Shown here: positions 17,914 through 26,346 of the stretch, piece after piece
Layout: every line of letters starts with the position of its first letter
Position numbering within the stretch: the first letter of the stretch is position 1
NCBI RefSeq assembly: GCF_004784465.1
Contig: NZ_SRRU01000016.1
Coordinates: 1 to 64,000 of the forward strand
Source of the DNA: Streptomyces griseoluteus
Lineage (GTDB): Bacteria > Actinomycetota > Actinomycetes > Streptomycetales > Streptomycetaceae
Reading direction: 5' to 3'
Length of the DNA stretch: 64,000 nucleotides
The notes under the pieces: generated by a model
Database searches by the model: none
Told to the model about the DNA's origin: nothing
What the model saw: only the letters and a program-made list of their open reading frames with translations
Position numbers and translations under genes: made by a program

Positions 17914-18776
17914 GTGAGCCCTTTCCAACCTCAGCTTGCCGTTGTCGGGTGAAGGGTGAGGACGGCCTTGCCCAAGTCGGTGACGCGGGTGGTGCTGCAG
18001 CGGAGCTTCCGTAGCAAGCGCCACGCCTTCAGGGTGGCCATGGCTTGCTCGCCGAGCGCGCGGATCCTGGCGTGGGGGCCCCGGAAGGGCACGAGGACGG
18101 TGCCGCCGGCACCCTGGTAGCCCTTGTCGGCCCAGCAGCGGAGGTCGGCCTCTGTCAGAGCGGCGATGACCCCGTGGGTACGTGCGGCCCTGATGTCGTG
18201 CACCGTCCCGGGCAGGGCGGGCGAGGCCCACAGCAGGCGGCCGAAAGGGTCGGCGATGACTTGCACGTTCATGCCGTGCCTCTTGTGTTTCCCGGAGTAG
18301 TAGAGCCGGTCGGCAGCGACCCGGTCGATCGCCAGGAGCGTACCGTCGAGGATCACGAACGCCTTGCGTCCCGCAGCACGGACGGCGGTCGCGAGGTCCG
18401 GGGCGAGCGTGGACAGGGCGTCCACCGCCTCGTCGGCATAGCGGTTCACCGTGGCGATTCCGATGCCGAAGCCAGCCGCGAGCTGGGCGTAGGTGTGACC
18501 GCAACGCAGATGGGCCAATATCAACAGGGCTTGGCGGTCCGTGGTGAGTCGACGCCAGCGCGTCTTGCGCTCCAGGCGCCGCGCGGACAGCAGGCGGGCC
18601 AGGTGACGAAGCGTCGAGCTGGACAGTTCGATCCCTGATGGATAGACAAGCACGTGAAGCTCCGGGCGGACATGTTGATCTTGGTCGATAACCCATCTAC
18701 CAGGAGCTTCACCATTTCCCAAACGCCACCACCATGCCAAGTGGCCAGCCTGTCAGGCAGGTTGGAGCCGGCTTCA
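17914..18776 (-). mobile_element. IS5-family element, DDE_Tnp_4 type
   Basis: One transposase gene lies between imperfect inverted ends. The left end reads TGAGCCCTTTCCAACCTC from 17914. The right end at 18759-18776 (AGGTTGGAGCCGGCTTCA) is its rough inverse. A partial second copy of the left end lies at 19410-19494, which supports placing this boundary here. Length about 860 bp. No target duplication is certain. Confidence 0.6.
17931..18653 (-). CDS. IS5-family transposase (DDE_Tnp_4)
   Basis: A 240-residue DDE transposase of the HARBI1-like branch. An N-terminal helix-turn-helix (LAHLRCGHTYAQLAAGFGIG) precedes the catalytic core: first Asp in FVILDGTLLAIDR, second in RCWADKGYQGAG, and Glu in ALGEQAMATLKAW. 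The closing KAVLTLHPTTAS reaches the left end. I use the GTG at 18653, preceded by GGAG, because family members begin near VYPSGIELSSSTL; the frame is open up to an ATG at 18740. The gene looks intact, so the element may still move. Confidence 0.8.
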   Translation of the reverse strand: MLVYPSGIELSSSTLRHLARLLSARRLERKTRWRRLTTDRQALLILAHLRCGHTYAQLAAGFGIGIATVNRYADEAVDALSTLAPDLATAVRAAGRKAFVILDGTLLAIDRVAADRLYYSGKHKRHGMNVQVIADPFGRLLWASPALPGTVHDIRAARTHGVIAALTEADLRCWADKGYQGAGGTVLVPFRGPHARIRALGEQAMATLKAWRLLRKLRCSTTRVTDLGKAVLTLHPTTAS

Positions 18777-18803
18777 TGAGCTGAGGGCCGCCGTGTGGTG
18801 CAG

Positions 18804-19291
18804 TTACCCGAGGGACGCGAACGGGTTCGAGAATGAGGCCAGGTCGCTCACGCGGACCAGGCTGAGCTCGCTGGGCTCGATCTCGGAGCCGGACAGGACC
18901 ACGTCAGTGCTCTCGATGCATCCCCGTGCGATCCAGTGACAGTTGCTGCTGTCGCGCCAGAGTTCGAACGTCATGGGTTTCCCGTCTGTGGTGATGGTGA
19001 CGGGTTCGGAGGCCGGCAGGTTGGCGGGGGGTTCCTCGCCGGGTGGAAGTAGATCTCGAAAGCCCGTTCCAGGGCCTCGCCAGCCTCTGCATTGCCAGAG
19101 GAGGCGCTGAAGACCGTGACGTGCTCGACCTGGGGGTCGAAGTACGGAGAGCCGAACCACAGGTACACATGGATGTCGCCGGTGGCTCGGTTGTAGCCGT
19201 GACCCGTGACCTGCCGCGATTCCGGCCAGTTGGCGTCGACAGCGAAGATGCTGAACCCTTCTGCCGAGCCAGGGATGCCTTGATCGTTCAT
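18804..19291 (-). pseudogene. Uncharacterised protein, single frameshift
   Basis: Starts at ATG 19291 after GGGAG. The first frame reads NDQGIPGSAEGFSIFAVDAN, HGYNRATGDIHVYLWFGSPY and EALERAFEIYFHPARNPP. At a run of six G near 19024-19029 the sense passes to another frame, ANLPASEPVTITTDGKPMTF, ELWRDSSNCHWIARGCI and a C-terminus ending NPFASLG. Together about 160 residues. A one-base slip in a G run could be a true mutation or a sequencing error. No family recognised; it sits in the same group of small soluble genes as the SUKH protein. Confidence 0.6.
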
Positions 19292-19409
19292 GGGATCTCC
19301 CGCGCGCTCGTTCGTGATCAGGCATCCTGCCGCCGCGAGAGAACGGGCGGAAAGTCGGGTCGGCGTCCACGGCTCGGGCCTGGGGCTGGTCGGTGCACGC
19401 ACACACAAT

Positions 19410-19494
19410 GCAGGACCACCGGCATCACCGGCTTGGTCAAGGCCGTCCTCACCCTTCACCTGACAACGGCAAGCCGAGGTTGGAAAAGGCTCAG
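19410..19494 (+). repeat. Partial copy of the 17914 IS end, beside an IS5 relic
   Basis: This 85-bp segment matches the end of the IS at 17914-18776 in reverse orientation and encodes the transposase tail (GLVKAVLTLHLTTAS) plus the terminal repeat GAGGTTGGAAAAGGCTCA. Directly after it, on the minus strand at 19502-19530, is GYVFLGTVT, which resembles the end of another IS5-type transposase. So one decayed element appears to have landed in or recombined with another. Confidence 0.55.
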
Positions 19495-19667
19495 TAACTG
19501 TTCCGAGGAAGACGTAGCCGCGGAGGCCCGGTCGCTCGCGTACCCCAGCGAAGTACAGCAACCACAGCACCCTTTCCCGTCCAGCAGTACCCACCGGAGA
19601 CCGTGAGGCGACCTGTATGGCCACCGTTGAGAGCAATAGTCAAGATCTGTGCATCAAGCCATGGCCG

Positions 19668-20147
19668 TCAGTCGCCAGACCTGCCCCAAAAGGCGATCAC
19701 GGGATTCGCCCCATCGGCGTCCTTCAACGGCCTGCACCACGCTGACCAACGCGGCATGTCCCATAGTCCCTCCGAGCCCGGGTGCCGTGCGTCGTAGCGC
19801 TCCTGGGCTCGTTCGAAATCTCCTCGGGTCGGCTCCGAGGTTTCGAAGATCTCGCGGGATTCGTCGTCCGACAGCGGGCGCACGGTGTGGGAATCGTCGT
19901 ACGCCTCGGCGTCGATCACCTCCCACACGTCGATGATCGTGTGTGTTCCCTCGCTGCCGAAGGTCTCGTCTTCCCACAGGGCATCGAGGTCGTCCACAGA
20001 GGTGAACGGCCGGCCTGCGGGCTGGAGCTTGTCCCAGTGGGTTCCGTGGACGAAGAGCCTTTCGAACTCGCGCTGTCGCACGGTGGCCAAGGCCGCCGCG
20101 ACATCTCCGGCATAAGGCTCGATGTATTGCCACGATGACGCGCCCAC
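19668..20147 (-). CDS. Uncharacterised acidic protein, 159 residues
   Basis: A soluble protein beginning at GTG 20147, five bases after AGGAG. It has a coherent sequence with many Asp, Glu and Trp: SWQYIEPYAGDVAAALATVR, HGTHWDKLQPAGRPFTSVDD, ALWEDETFGSEGTHTIIDVW, and a C-terminus containing RWSAWCRPLKDADGANPVIA. I do not recognise the family. Size, acidity and its place near a SUKH gene are compatible with an immunity-type protein, but no toxin is present. The frame is intact. Confidence 0.65.
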   Translation of the reverse strand: MGASSWQYIEPYAGDVAAALATVRQREFERLFVHGTHWDKLQPAGRPFTSVDDLDALWEDETFGSEGTHTIIDVWEVIDAEAYDDSHTVRPLSDDESREIFETSEPTRGDFERAQERYDARHPGSEGLWDMPRWSAWCRPLKDADGANPVIAFWGRSGD

Positions 20148-20325
20148 CCCAGCTCCTGCCCTTCCCCGACCCTTGGCTGTCGCCACGGACCCTACCCTTC
20201 GGCTTCGGCGCTGCGGGCGTTCGGAGTCCGCCCGGCACGCCGAGTGCTGCCTTACGCCACCCGGTCCCGGCGCTCGACCAGCAGGCCGCGTTCGAAGCGG
20301 GCTCCGGCGCGGACGAGGGCGACTA

Positions 20326-20468
20326 AAGGCTGTTGCACAACGGCTGGTCGATCTTCCGGGTCTCCTTCCTGCGGCGTTCCAAGACGGCAGAAAGACGGGC
20401 ACATTCGGGCAGTTGACCTTGCTGCCGATGGCTGGATCTGAGCGTGATCGCCGTTGTGCAACACCCTT
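20326..20468. mobile_element. Miniature element type 1, copy 1
   Basis: A 143-bp element without coding capacity. Its ends are AAGGCTGTTGCACAACGG and CCGTTGTGCAACACCCTT, inverted repeats matching at 17 of 18 positions. TA lies on both sides. An identical copy is at 51075-51217. It sits in the IS256 transposase gene directly beside the type 2 element. No matching full-length transposase is in the window. Confidence 0.9.
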
Positions 20469-20470
20469 TA

Positions 20471-20683
20471 GGGCCTGTCCGGCGGATCAGGGGGCGGGGA
20501 AGCAGCGGTGCCGATCGTCCCAGGTGAGCGGGGTCTGGTGCGTCCAGGTGCAAGGCGGAGAAGGGAGTCGACGCGGAGCGTCGGCGAGTGACGACAACGC
20601 CGCTGGGGGTCCCCCCTGCTCGCAGAGCTTGGGGGAGGGCGTGCCAGACCCCGCGTTCGCGCCATGATCCGCCGGACAGGCCC
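20471..20683. mobile_element. Miniature element type 2
   Basis: A 213-bp non-coding element bounded by perfect inverted repeats (GGGCCTGTCCGGCGGATCA at the left, its exact inverse at 20665-20683), again with TA on both sides. The GCCTGTCCGGCGGATCA end is familiar from a miniature repeat and related IS ends common in Streptomyces. It shares the TA at 20469-20470 with the type 1 element. Confidence 0.9.
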
Positions 20684-21203
20684 TAGGTGGGGTGCGTCGA
20701 CGGCTCGCCAGCGGGCCTGGGCGGATTCCACCAGCTTGAAGACCATGGCCAGGGCTGCGGCCGCGCTGCCGGCGCCCTTGGCGACCTTCGTGCGCAGGCG
20801 GACGGTGGCGAACGTGGTCTCGATGGGGTTCGTGGTGCGTAGGTGGATCCAGTGTTCGGCGGGGAAGTCATAGAAGGCCAGCAGCTCGTCCACGTCGTCG
20901 GTGATCTTCTTGACCGCCTTGGGAAACTTCGTGCCGTAGGTCTTCTCGAATGCCGCGACCGCCAGGAGCGCGTGGTCGCGGTCCTCGGCGTTGTACATCT
21001 CCTGCAGGGCCTTCTTCGCCCTGGGCGGGGCGGACTTCGGGAGGGCATCAAGGGTGTTGGCGATCTTGTGCACCCAGCACCTCTGATGGCGGGCCTCGGG
21101 GGAGCTGGCTCCTCTTCCGCGCCCTGCCCGAACCCACCGCCCCCGGCACCCGGACGTCCACACCCGCACCCGCACGGGAAGACGCGTAGACCCGCACGAA
21201 GCA

Positions 21204-21422
21204 GTGAGCACACGTGTGGCCCGCCGGACGGACGAGGACGTGCCCGAAGATGGAACCTGCCGTCTGCCGGGGTCAGCTGACGGGCTGTCGGCTCTGGTCC
21301 GTGCCGTTGACCGCCAGCTCAAAGAGGCACGGGCCCGCCTTGAGGCCCTCACCGCCCTGCCACTGGATGACCGCGGTGACAGTGTCGGCCGTGTCAGCTG
21401 TCCATCGGCAGCAGCTTCTTGA
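21204..21422 (+). CDS. Possible small protein, 72 residues
   Basis: A short frame with plausible coding character in the middle (DGLSALVRAVDRQLKEARAR, LEALTALPLDD). Start GTG 21204; no strong ribosome site. Its end overlaps the convergent membrane-protein gene by 29 bases. It may be a remnant of the sequence replaced when the IS256 element was truncated. Confidence 0.35.
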   Translation: MSTRVARRTDEDVPEDGTCRLPGSADGLSALVRAVDRQLKEARARLEALTALPLDDRGDSVGRVSCPSAAAS

Positions 21423-22002
21423 TCGCCGCGACGGCGGTCTGCGGTTCATCGGCGTGGCAGCGGACCGTATGAATCTTCGCGCGCCGCCCCAACAGGCTTA
21501 CGGTGGTGACTGGTCGGGTCAGCTCGATAGTGATCGAGGTCTGCGAGGCGATGGCCACGTCCAGCACACCGTCCTCGGACTTGTTCGTGTCCGGGAAGCG
21601 GAGGTCGTAACGGGCGGACCCGATCCATTCCAGGGGTATCCGCAGATCGAGCCGTGTGCCTCGCCGTATTCGCAGCTCGGCCGGCCCCACGACGTGTGGG
21701 CGTGTGACGGCGGCGGCGTGCAGCCCCAAGATCATAAACACCGCGTAGAGGTCGAGAAGCAGCATGACCAGGTGGGCGACCGGATACGCGGCGAGCATGA
21801 AAGACACCCCGACCGTCTCGACCACGAACACGAAGACCAGACCGTACGCCGTCGGCGCCTGAGCGCGCGCGTACCCGACAGCAATGTCCGTGTCCCCGAC
21901 CCCGTGCGAGCGCCGAGCCACCCAGAGCCCGAGGCTCGCCATCCACCGCCCCTCGTGTGCCGCCAGCCGTCGCGTCTGTGTGATGAGCGCTCCGATCCCC
22001 AT
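21394..22002 (-). CDS. Two-helix membrane protein with cytoplasmic domain
   Basis: A 202-residue protein. Two adjacent membrane helices lie at about residues 52-98 (AYGLVFVFVVETVGVSFMLA, then VAHLVMLLLDLYAVFMILGL). A beta-rich C-terminal domain follows (ELRIRRGTRLDLRIPLEWIG, DVAIASQTSITIELTRPV), resembling PH-like domains of small actinobacterial membrane proteins. Start ATG 22002; no neighbours in an operon. I recognise no named family; role unknown. Confidence 0.7.
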   Translation of the reverse strand: MGIGALITQTRRLAAHEGRWMASLGLWVARRSHGVGDTDIAVGYARAQAPTAYGLVFVFVVETVGVSFMLAAYPVAHLVMLLLDLYAVFMILGLHAAAVTRPHVVGPAELRIRRGTRLDLRIPLEWIGSARYDLRFPDTNKSEDGVLDVAIASQTSITIELTRPVTTVSLLGRRAKIHTVRCHADEPQTAVAAIKKLLPMDS

Positions 22003-22703
22003 GTGCCTCAGTGAATCAGAGGGGTCTCATAAATTCCCCCAAGTCGTTTTCGCCACCGGACGACCGCGAACGCGTGGCGACACCTGGTCGCGGTTGCCCG
22101 CATCTTCCAGCGCAACCCCGCCCTGGAGGCGGACCGATATGCCCCACAATCCAGCAAACCGTGACCGGCGGCGACGCCGAGAAGGGCGGCCGCGGCTCCG
22201 AGGTCACCCTGTCCGGCGCCTCATCAGCCCGTGACTTGGGCTGGTCTTGCGGCCCCGGAAGGACCGGGCCGGACTGTGGGACGTATCCACGCGCTCGGCG
22301 CAACGGAAAAGGCCCACCATCCGCTTCCACGCAGAGCACCCACGCGCGCTGGTCAGCGCACTCCGTCAGCCCGCCTGAGCACACAGATCGGTTCCGACCA
22401 CACCGACGGAGCGGTAGACGACTCCGCCCCCTGTTAACCAATTCCGCGAAGCCGATGGCTCCCGGCAGACCCTCCAGCCCAACGACACTCCCTGACTACC
22501 GTCACACTCACCATGCATGAGCAGCACTACGGCGACGTGCAGGAGGTCGGACGCCCGCGGCCTTCGCCGCGACATGGCGTCCGGCAAGGCAGTCCGATCG
22601 GGCCCGCCTTCGACTGCTCGAGCTTCCGCAGTTCGGCAGCGTCGGCAACCCGTGTCGCGAATCAACGTCGGCAAACGATGGCCCCGCAGCCGCTACCCGC
22701 CAG
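22003..22703. other. 700 bp without a supportable gene
   Basis: Several overlapping short frames run in both directions, none with a recognisable motif, ribosome site or consistent codon character. No inverted repeats or tRNA-like structures stood out. Possibly decayed sequence plus the promoter of the gene at 21394-22002. Confidence 0.4.
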
Positions 22704-23576
22704 TTACTTGTCCCTGGTGTCCGAGGTAGGAGTCCAGGGCCTACTAGGACTGGGGGTGGCCTGCTGCAGGAGTTTGATGCCCAGTTCGTCGGTACGGTCG
22801 GCTTGTCCGGTGAGGCGGTGGACCAGTGCCCATCTGCCGTCCGGCGTGGCACCGGCGAAAACGGAGGCGTCACCGGTGGCGCCGTTGTGCCAGAGCACGG
22901 TGCCGGATCTCTGCCAGGACAAGGCGGGCTCCCCCAGTTTCTGTTCTACGAGGAGCTTGGTCACCAAGTGAGCCGTGGCCCGCAGGGTGGCCCAGAGCCC
23001 GCCGGCGGGCAGGATGGCGCCTGTCATGGTCCAGGGACGACGTGGGCGGCCGAACAGCCCGCGGCTGTAAAGGCATCTGTCCGGTGGCGGAGCGCTGGTT
23101 ATCTCGGTGATGTCCAAAGGGGCAAGGACGTAGAGATCCAGAAGGTCTTGGTAGGACATACCTGCGGCGGAAGTCAGCGCGGCTCCGAGGATGGCGTAAC
23201 CGAGGTTGGAGTATTCCTCGGTTTGGCCCGGGGCAGCGGTGGTGAGGGCGTCCAGTCTGTGGAGCACGGCATGCAGGGCGGCATCGTCGAAGCCGGCGTA
23301 CGGGTCGCGCCGTTTCACGTGCGGGGGAAGCCGTGGCAGGCCGGAGGTGTGCTGGGCAAGATGCCTCAAGGTGATGCCGGTTCCCCGCGGAACGGGCAGA
23401 AACTGCTCCAGTGGGGTGTCCAGCTGGAGCACACCCCGCGCAGCCAACTGGGCCAGCGCGGTTCCGGTGAGTGTCTTGCTCAGAGACCCGATCTGGACGT
23501 ATGCGTCCAGATCATGTCCATGCAGGACTTGGGGGGCTTGGCTGCTGCTGAGGATGCAAGTGGCGATGGGGCGCAT
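22704..23576 (-). CDS. Serine hydrolase, beta-lactamase/class C-like
   Basis: A 290-residue member of the beta-lactamase-like serine hydrolases. The nucleophile motif is Ser31-x-x-Lys34 (GSLSKTLTGTA), and the Tyr-x-Asn motif is Tyr122-Ser-Asn124 (EYSNLGYAILG). LRHLAQHTSGLPRLP is the usual family stretch between them. No signal peptide, so it is likely cytoplasmic and more probably an esterase or peptidase than an antibiotic-degrading enzyme. The ATG at 23576 lies inside the end of the upstream DCC-family gene (65-bp overlap), so the two are probably co-translated. Short for the family at the N-terminus. Confidence 0.8.
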   Translation of the reverse strand: MRPIATCILSSSQAPQVLHGHDLDAYVQIGSLSKTLTGTALAQLAARGVLQLDTPLEQFLPVPRGTGITLRHLAQHTSGLPRLPPHVKRRDPYAGFDDAALHAVLHRLDALTTAAPGQTEEYSNLGYAILGAALTSAAGMSYQDLLDLYVLAPLDITEITSAPPPDRCLYSRGLFGRPRRPWTMTGAILPAGGLWATLRATAHLVTKLLVEQKLGEPALSWQRSGTVLWHNGATGDASVFAGATPDGRWALVHRLTGQADRTDELGIKLLQQATPSPSRPWTPTSDTRDK

Positions 23577-24021
23577 GGGAGGCTTTCCGCGGGAGGGGAC
23601 GGGGGAAAACGCAGGTTGCTGTTCCGGCGGGCATCCGGTGCCGGTTGACTGCCACCCATCGGTAGATCTGGTGAGCAAGCAGCCTGATGACTGGAAGCCG
23701 CAGGCCGAATGCCATCCCGCGGTAGCGACGGGTCGGCGAGGAGCCGAGGAAGCCAGCGAGAGCAGCAGCACCGCCGCAGAGTGCCGTCCCTCCGTCGAGC
23801 AGGAGGACTTCCCTGTCCAAGCGCTGGAGGTGGGTCCGTATCAGAGGCTTTGGGAGGGACTGCCAGGGTGCGGCGGGCATCTGAGGTCGGGCGCGAACGC
23901 GGATTTGTTGAACGGCGGCCTGACAGAAGGCACAGTCTCCGTCGAAGACCAGTAAGGGGCGCTGCGCGGTGGCACCGCCCAGGGCGGTTTCGTCCACAGG
24001 GGAGGAATTCCTCTCGTTCAT
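23512..24021 (-). CDS. DCC-family (DUF393) thiol-disulfide oxidoreductase
   Basis: A 169-residue protein with the DCC-family signature FDGDCAFC; Cys30 and Cys33 form the redox CxxC. It continues with QQIRVRARPQMPAAPWQSL and RRYRGMAFGLRLPVIRLLAH, typical of the family. These proteins are thought to reduce disulfides or act near membranes. I start at ATG 24021 because the family motif follows at residue 26; the open frame reaches 24306. Its tail overlaps the serine hydrolase start by 65 bases, and the last 30 residues are unusually Pro/His-rich. Confidence 0.8.
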   Translation of the reverse strand: MNERNSSPVDETALGGATAQRPLLVFDGDCAFCQAAVQQIRVRARPQMPAAPWQSLPKPLIRTHLQRLDREVLLLDGGTALCGGAAALAGFLGSSPTRRYRGMAFGLRLPVIRLLAHQIYRWVAVNRHRMPAGTATCVFPRPLPRKASHAPHRHLHPQQQPSPPSPAWT

Positions 24022-24098
24022 GAGGGGCGGCCGCGGCGGAGGGATTCGGGGAGCGCGTGGTGGGGCGGCAGTCGCAAATGGTTGGGAAGGCAGCGCTT

Positions 24099-24740
24099 TC
24101 ATCCGGCTCGTAGCCAGCTCTGGAGAAGGGCCTCCCGGTGCCGCGACGGCTGTACTGCGGAGGGCTGCCAGTCTCGGTTCCACCAATCTGACATGACGGC
24201 GGGCGAGGAGGTGCCGCGGACGAAGCGTGCGAGCAGCCCGTGCGAGAGGTCGACCTCCCGCTGCGTGTAGGCGCTTGAGGCACCCGAGAAGACTGGCGTC
24301 TTGCATTCATTCCCACCGGCGGCAATCACTACGGTCATCTCGGCCGGGCTGCTGGGAACCCACGCGTTTAGGGCTGCCGCGGCAACACTCGCGGCACGGG
24401 CCGCCCACCGGGCGGCAGTTGAACGAACCGGTGCCTCGGTCACCCGCAGATCCGTCACGTCGGACCAGGACCATTGCAGCGGGTCGGGCCCGAGCACCTG
24501 CGGACCTGCGGGCGAGAGAAGTACGCCAGGTGCCGGCGAAACCGGGGGCGTACCCAGGTACGTCTCTCCCGACTGGATCCGAAGAGACCGACCATGGCGC
24601 CAGGGTCCTGCGGGTGATGCTTGGGCGGCGTGGATTCCATTGTCAGCTCCTTGCTCTTGGAAGGCAGTCGGGGAGGCGGCCGGTGCCGGAGCTCCCGAAC
24701 TTAGGCGGGCTCTTGAGCGATGCTGCTCTGTTTGAGCCAC
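24099..24740 (-). CDS. Uncharacterised protein, 213 residues
   Basis: A frame directly upstream of the DCC/serine hydrolase pair on the same strand. The middle and C-terminal parts look coding (PDPLQWSWSDVTDLRVTEAP, FSGASSAYTQREVDLSHGLL, SDWWNRDWQPSAVQPSRHRE); the first 60 residues are less convincing. The DPLQWSWSDV stretch recalls PH-like membrane-associated domains, but this is weak. It starts at GTG 24740. Spacing of 77 bp to the next gene allows one transcript. Confidence 0.5.
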   Translation of the reverse strand: MAQTEQHRSRARLSSGAPAPAASPTAFQEQGADNGIHAAQASPAGPWRHGRSLRIQSGETYLGTPPVSPAPGVLLSPAGPQVLGPDPLQWSWSDVTDLRVTEAPVRSTAARWAARAASVAAAALNAWVPSSPAEMTVVIAAGGNECKTPVFSGASSAYTQREVDLSHGLLARFVRGTSSPAVMSDWWNRDWQPSAVQPSRHREALLQSWLRAG

Positions 24741-24840
24741 GCATCAGGTGCGGGATGTGCGGGGCGGCGGCCCAGCACCGGCGTGCCGTGCCGCCGCGCG
24801 AAAGGCGTGTCCGCCCGCGACTACATCCTGCTTGACGTCC

Positions 24841-25863
24841 CTAAACCCTCTCCTGGGTCACGGCTGCGGTGGGATAGCTCTCAACCGCGGCGCCAGCCCC
24901 TTTTACGGCAAGGCGCAGGATCAGGCCCTGCAACGGGGCAATGGTGGCGGTGGCCAGCAGGCCCAGGACCAGGACCGCAAGCACGGCGGTGGGCTGCCAG
25001 GCGGCAGCGAACGGCATGACTGCCAGCACGCCGGTCAGGCCGCCGAATACCCCGCGCACGGTGGCGGAGATGGACCTGTCGGTCAGCTTGGCGGCGGCCA
25101 GGTTGCCCAGAAAGCTGCCGGCGCCGTAGGCAAACAGGAGAGCGGAGATGGCGGCCGGGGAGAAGCCGGCGATGCGGGTGAGCAGCGGCGCGATGTAGGT
25201 AATGACGACGGCGACGCCGGAGAAGCCGACCGCGGTGGTGGCGATGGCCAGCAGCACCGGTTTGCGGCTCACCACGCGCAGCTCGTCGCGCAGGCCGGCG
25301 GACGACGCCTGTTGTTTGGGCAGCAGCAGAGCCAACAGCGCGACGGCGGTCAAGGTCAGCGCGGTCAGCACCGCGAACGGGGCCCGCCAGCCGGCCGGGT
25401 ATCCCAGCAGTGAGCCCAGCGGTACCCCGAGCAAGGTAGCGACGGTGAACCCGGAGGCCACCGTGGCGATCGCCGAGCCGGTCTTTTGCTCGGGCACCAC
25501 GCTGGTGGCCACCACCAGCGCCAACGCCAAGAACGCGGCGTGGCTGAGCAAGGAGCCCCCCCGCCCGGCCAGCAACATCGTGAACGAGGAGGCCAGGGCG
25601 CTGACCGCGCTGCCCGCGGCGAACAGCAGCATCAGCCCGAGGGCCAGGGGCTTGCGGGGCAGTCGCGCGGTCAGCGTGGTCACCGCGGGCCCGCCGATCA
25701 CCACGCCGAGCGCGTAGGCGGTCACCGCCTGCCCCGCAGCGCTTTGCGATAGCTGAAGATCCGCGCCGACCTCGGGCAGCATGCCCGCGACCAGGTATTC
25801 CGACGTACCGACAACGAAGACGCTCGCGCACAAGGCCGCGAGCGAGGCGCAACTCTTGGTCAT
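24841..25863 (-). CDS. MFS exporter, C-terminally truncated
   Basis: A 340-residue drug:proton-antiporter-like MFS protein with about ten membrane helices, beginning SLAALCASVFVVGTSEYLVA and carrying the loop motif TLTARLPRKPLALGL. Relatives of the AraJ/Cml type have about 400 residues and 12 helices. Here the last two are replaced by an unrelated tail KGAGAAVESYPTAAVTQERV after LQGLILRLAV, so transport may be lost. Its ATG at 25863 lies a few bases from the predicted transcription start, so the message is probably leaderless. It is divergent from, and presumably controlled by, the MerR-type regulator at 25942. Confidence 0.8.
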   Translation of the reverse strand: MTKSCASLAALCASVFVVGTSEYLVAGMLPEVGADLQLSQSAAGQAVTAYALGVVIGGPAVTTLTARLPRKPLALGLMLLFAAGSAVSALASSFTMLLAGRGGSLLSHAAFLALALVVATSVVPEQKTGSAIATVASGFTVATLLGVPLGSLLGYPAGWRAPFAVLTALTLTAVALLALLLPKQQASSAGLRDELRVVSRKPVLLAIATTAVGFSGVAVVITYIAPLLTRIAGFSPAAISALLFAYGAGSFLGNLAAAKLTDRSISATVRGVFGGLTGVLAVMPFAAAWQPTAVLAVLVLGLLATATIAPLQGLILRLAVKGAGAAVESYPTAAVTQERV

Positions 25864-25871
25864 GCTGGGGA

Positions 25872-25902
25872 AGCTAGAGTCTCACATCGGTGTGAGAGTC
25901 AA
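25872..25902 (-). promoter_or_regulatory. MerR-type promoter with 19-bp spacer and operator dyad
   Basis: On the minus strand, TTGACT (25902-25897) and CTAGCT (25877-25872) are separated by 19 bp, longer than the usual 17. The spacer contains the dyad CTCACA-CCGA-TGTGAG (25881-25896). Overlong spacers with a central palindrome are the hallmark of MerR-family activation by DNA untwisting. The predicted start lies at about 25865, almost on the MFS ATG. Confidence 0.8.
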
Positions 25903-25941
25903 GCGGCGTTGCCCACCCGAGACATCCACGAGGAGGATGAA

Positions 25942-26346
25942 GTGCGGATCGGTGAGCTGTCCCGCAAGACCGGCGTACACGAACGACTGCTGCGCTACTA
26001 CGAGGAACAGAACCTGCTCCAGCCCCAGCGGCGGCCCAGCGGCTACCGCGAATACAGCGAGGCGGACGTGGACACCGTGCGCCGCATCCGCAGCCTGCTC
26101 GCCGCCGGGCTGAACACCGCCACCATCGCGACGATCCTGCCCTGTCTGCGTGACGAGGGCGAACGCCTGGTGCCGACCTGCTCCGACCTCCTGGCCGACC
26201 TGACCAAGGAACGCGAGCGGATCACCAAGGCCATCACCGATTTACAGACCTCCCGCGCCGCACTCGACAAAGTCATCGCCGCAGCCCCCGCCGATGTCGC
26301 AGAACGCGCGACAAGCGGCGCAACAGCCCGCAGCACACGGGCATGA
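25942..26346 (+). CDS. MerR-family transcriptional regulator
   Basis: A 134-residue regulator. The winged helix is at residues 1-70 (RIGELSRKTGVHERLLRYYE, GYREYSEADVDTVRRIR), followed by a dimerising helix (LADLTKERERITKAITDLQT). The effector region holds one Cys (VPTCSDLL) and resembles the small-molecule/redox branch rather than metal sensors with CxxC loops. GTG 25942 is chosen because AGGAGG lies five bases before it. It is divergent from the MFS gene across a 78-bp interval with a MerR-type promoter, so it most likely regulates that exporter and itself. Confidence 0.9.
   Translation: MRIGELSRKTGVHERLLRYYEEQNLLQPQRRPSGYREYSEADVDTVRRIRSLLAAGLNTATIATILPCLRDEGERLVPTCSDLLADLTKERERITKAITDLQTSRAALDKVIAAAPADVAERATSGATARSTRA

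Larger units (their letters stand above)
20252..21106 (-). pseudogene. IS256-family transposase split by two miniature elements
   Basis: The C-terminal half of an IS256-type transposase. It begins near 21106 with EARHQRCWVHKIANTLDALP and continues through DDVDELLAFYDFPAEHWIHL and catalytic Glu in RTTNPIETTFATVRLRT to RWRAVDAPHL at 20686. The sequence is then interrupted by 360 bp of two inserts and resumes at 20323 with VALVRAGARFERGLLVERRD to a stop at 20252. Removing the inserts and one TA copy restores a continuous frame across HL/VALV. The N-terminal half was already lost. Confidence 0.85.
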
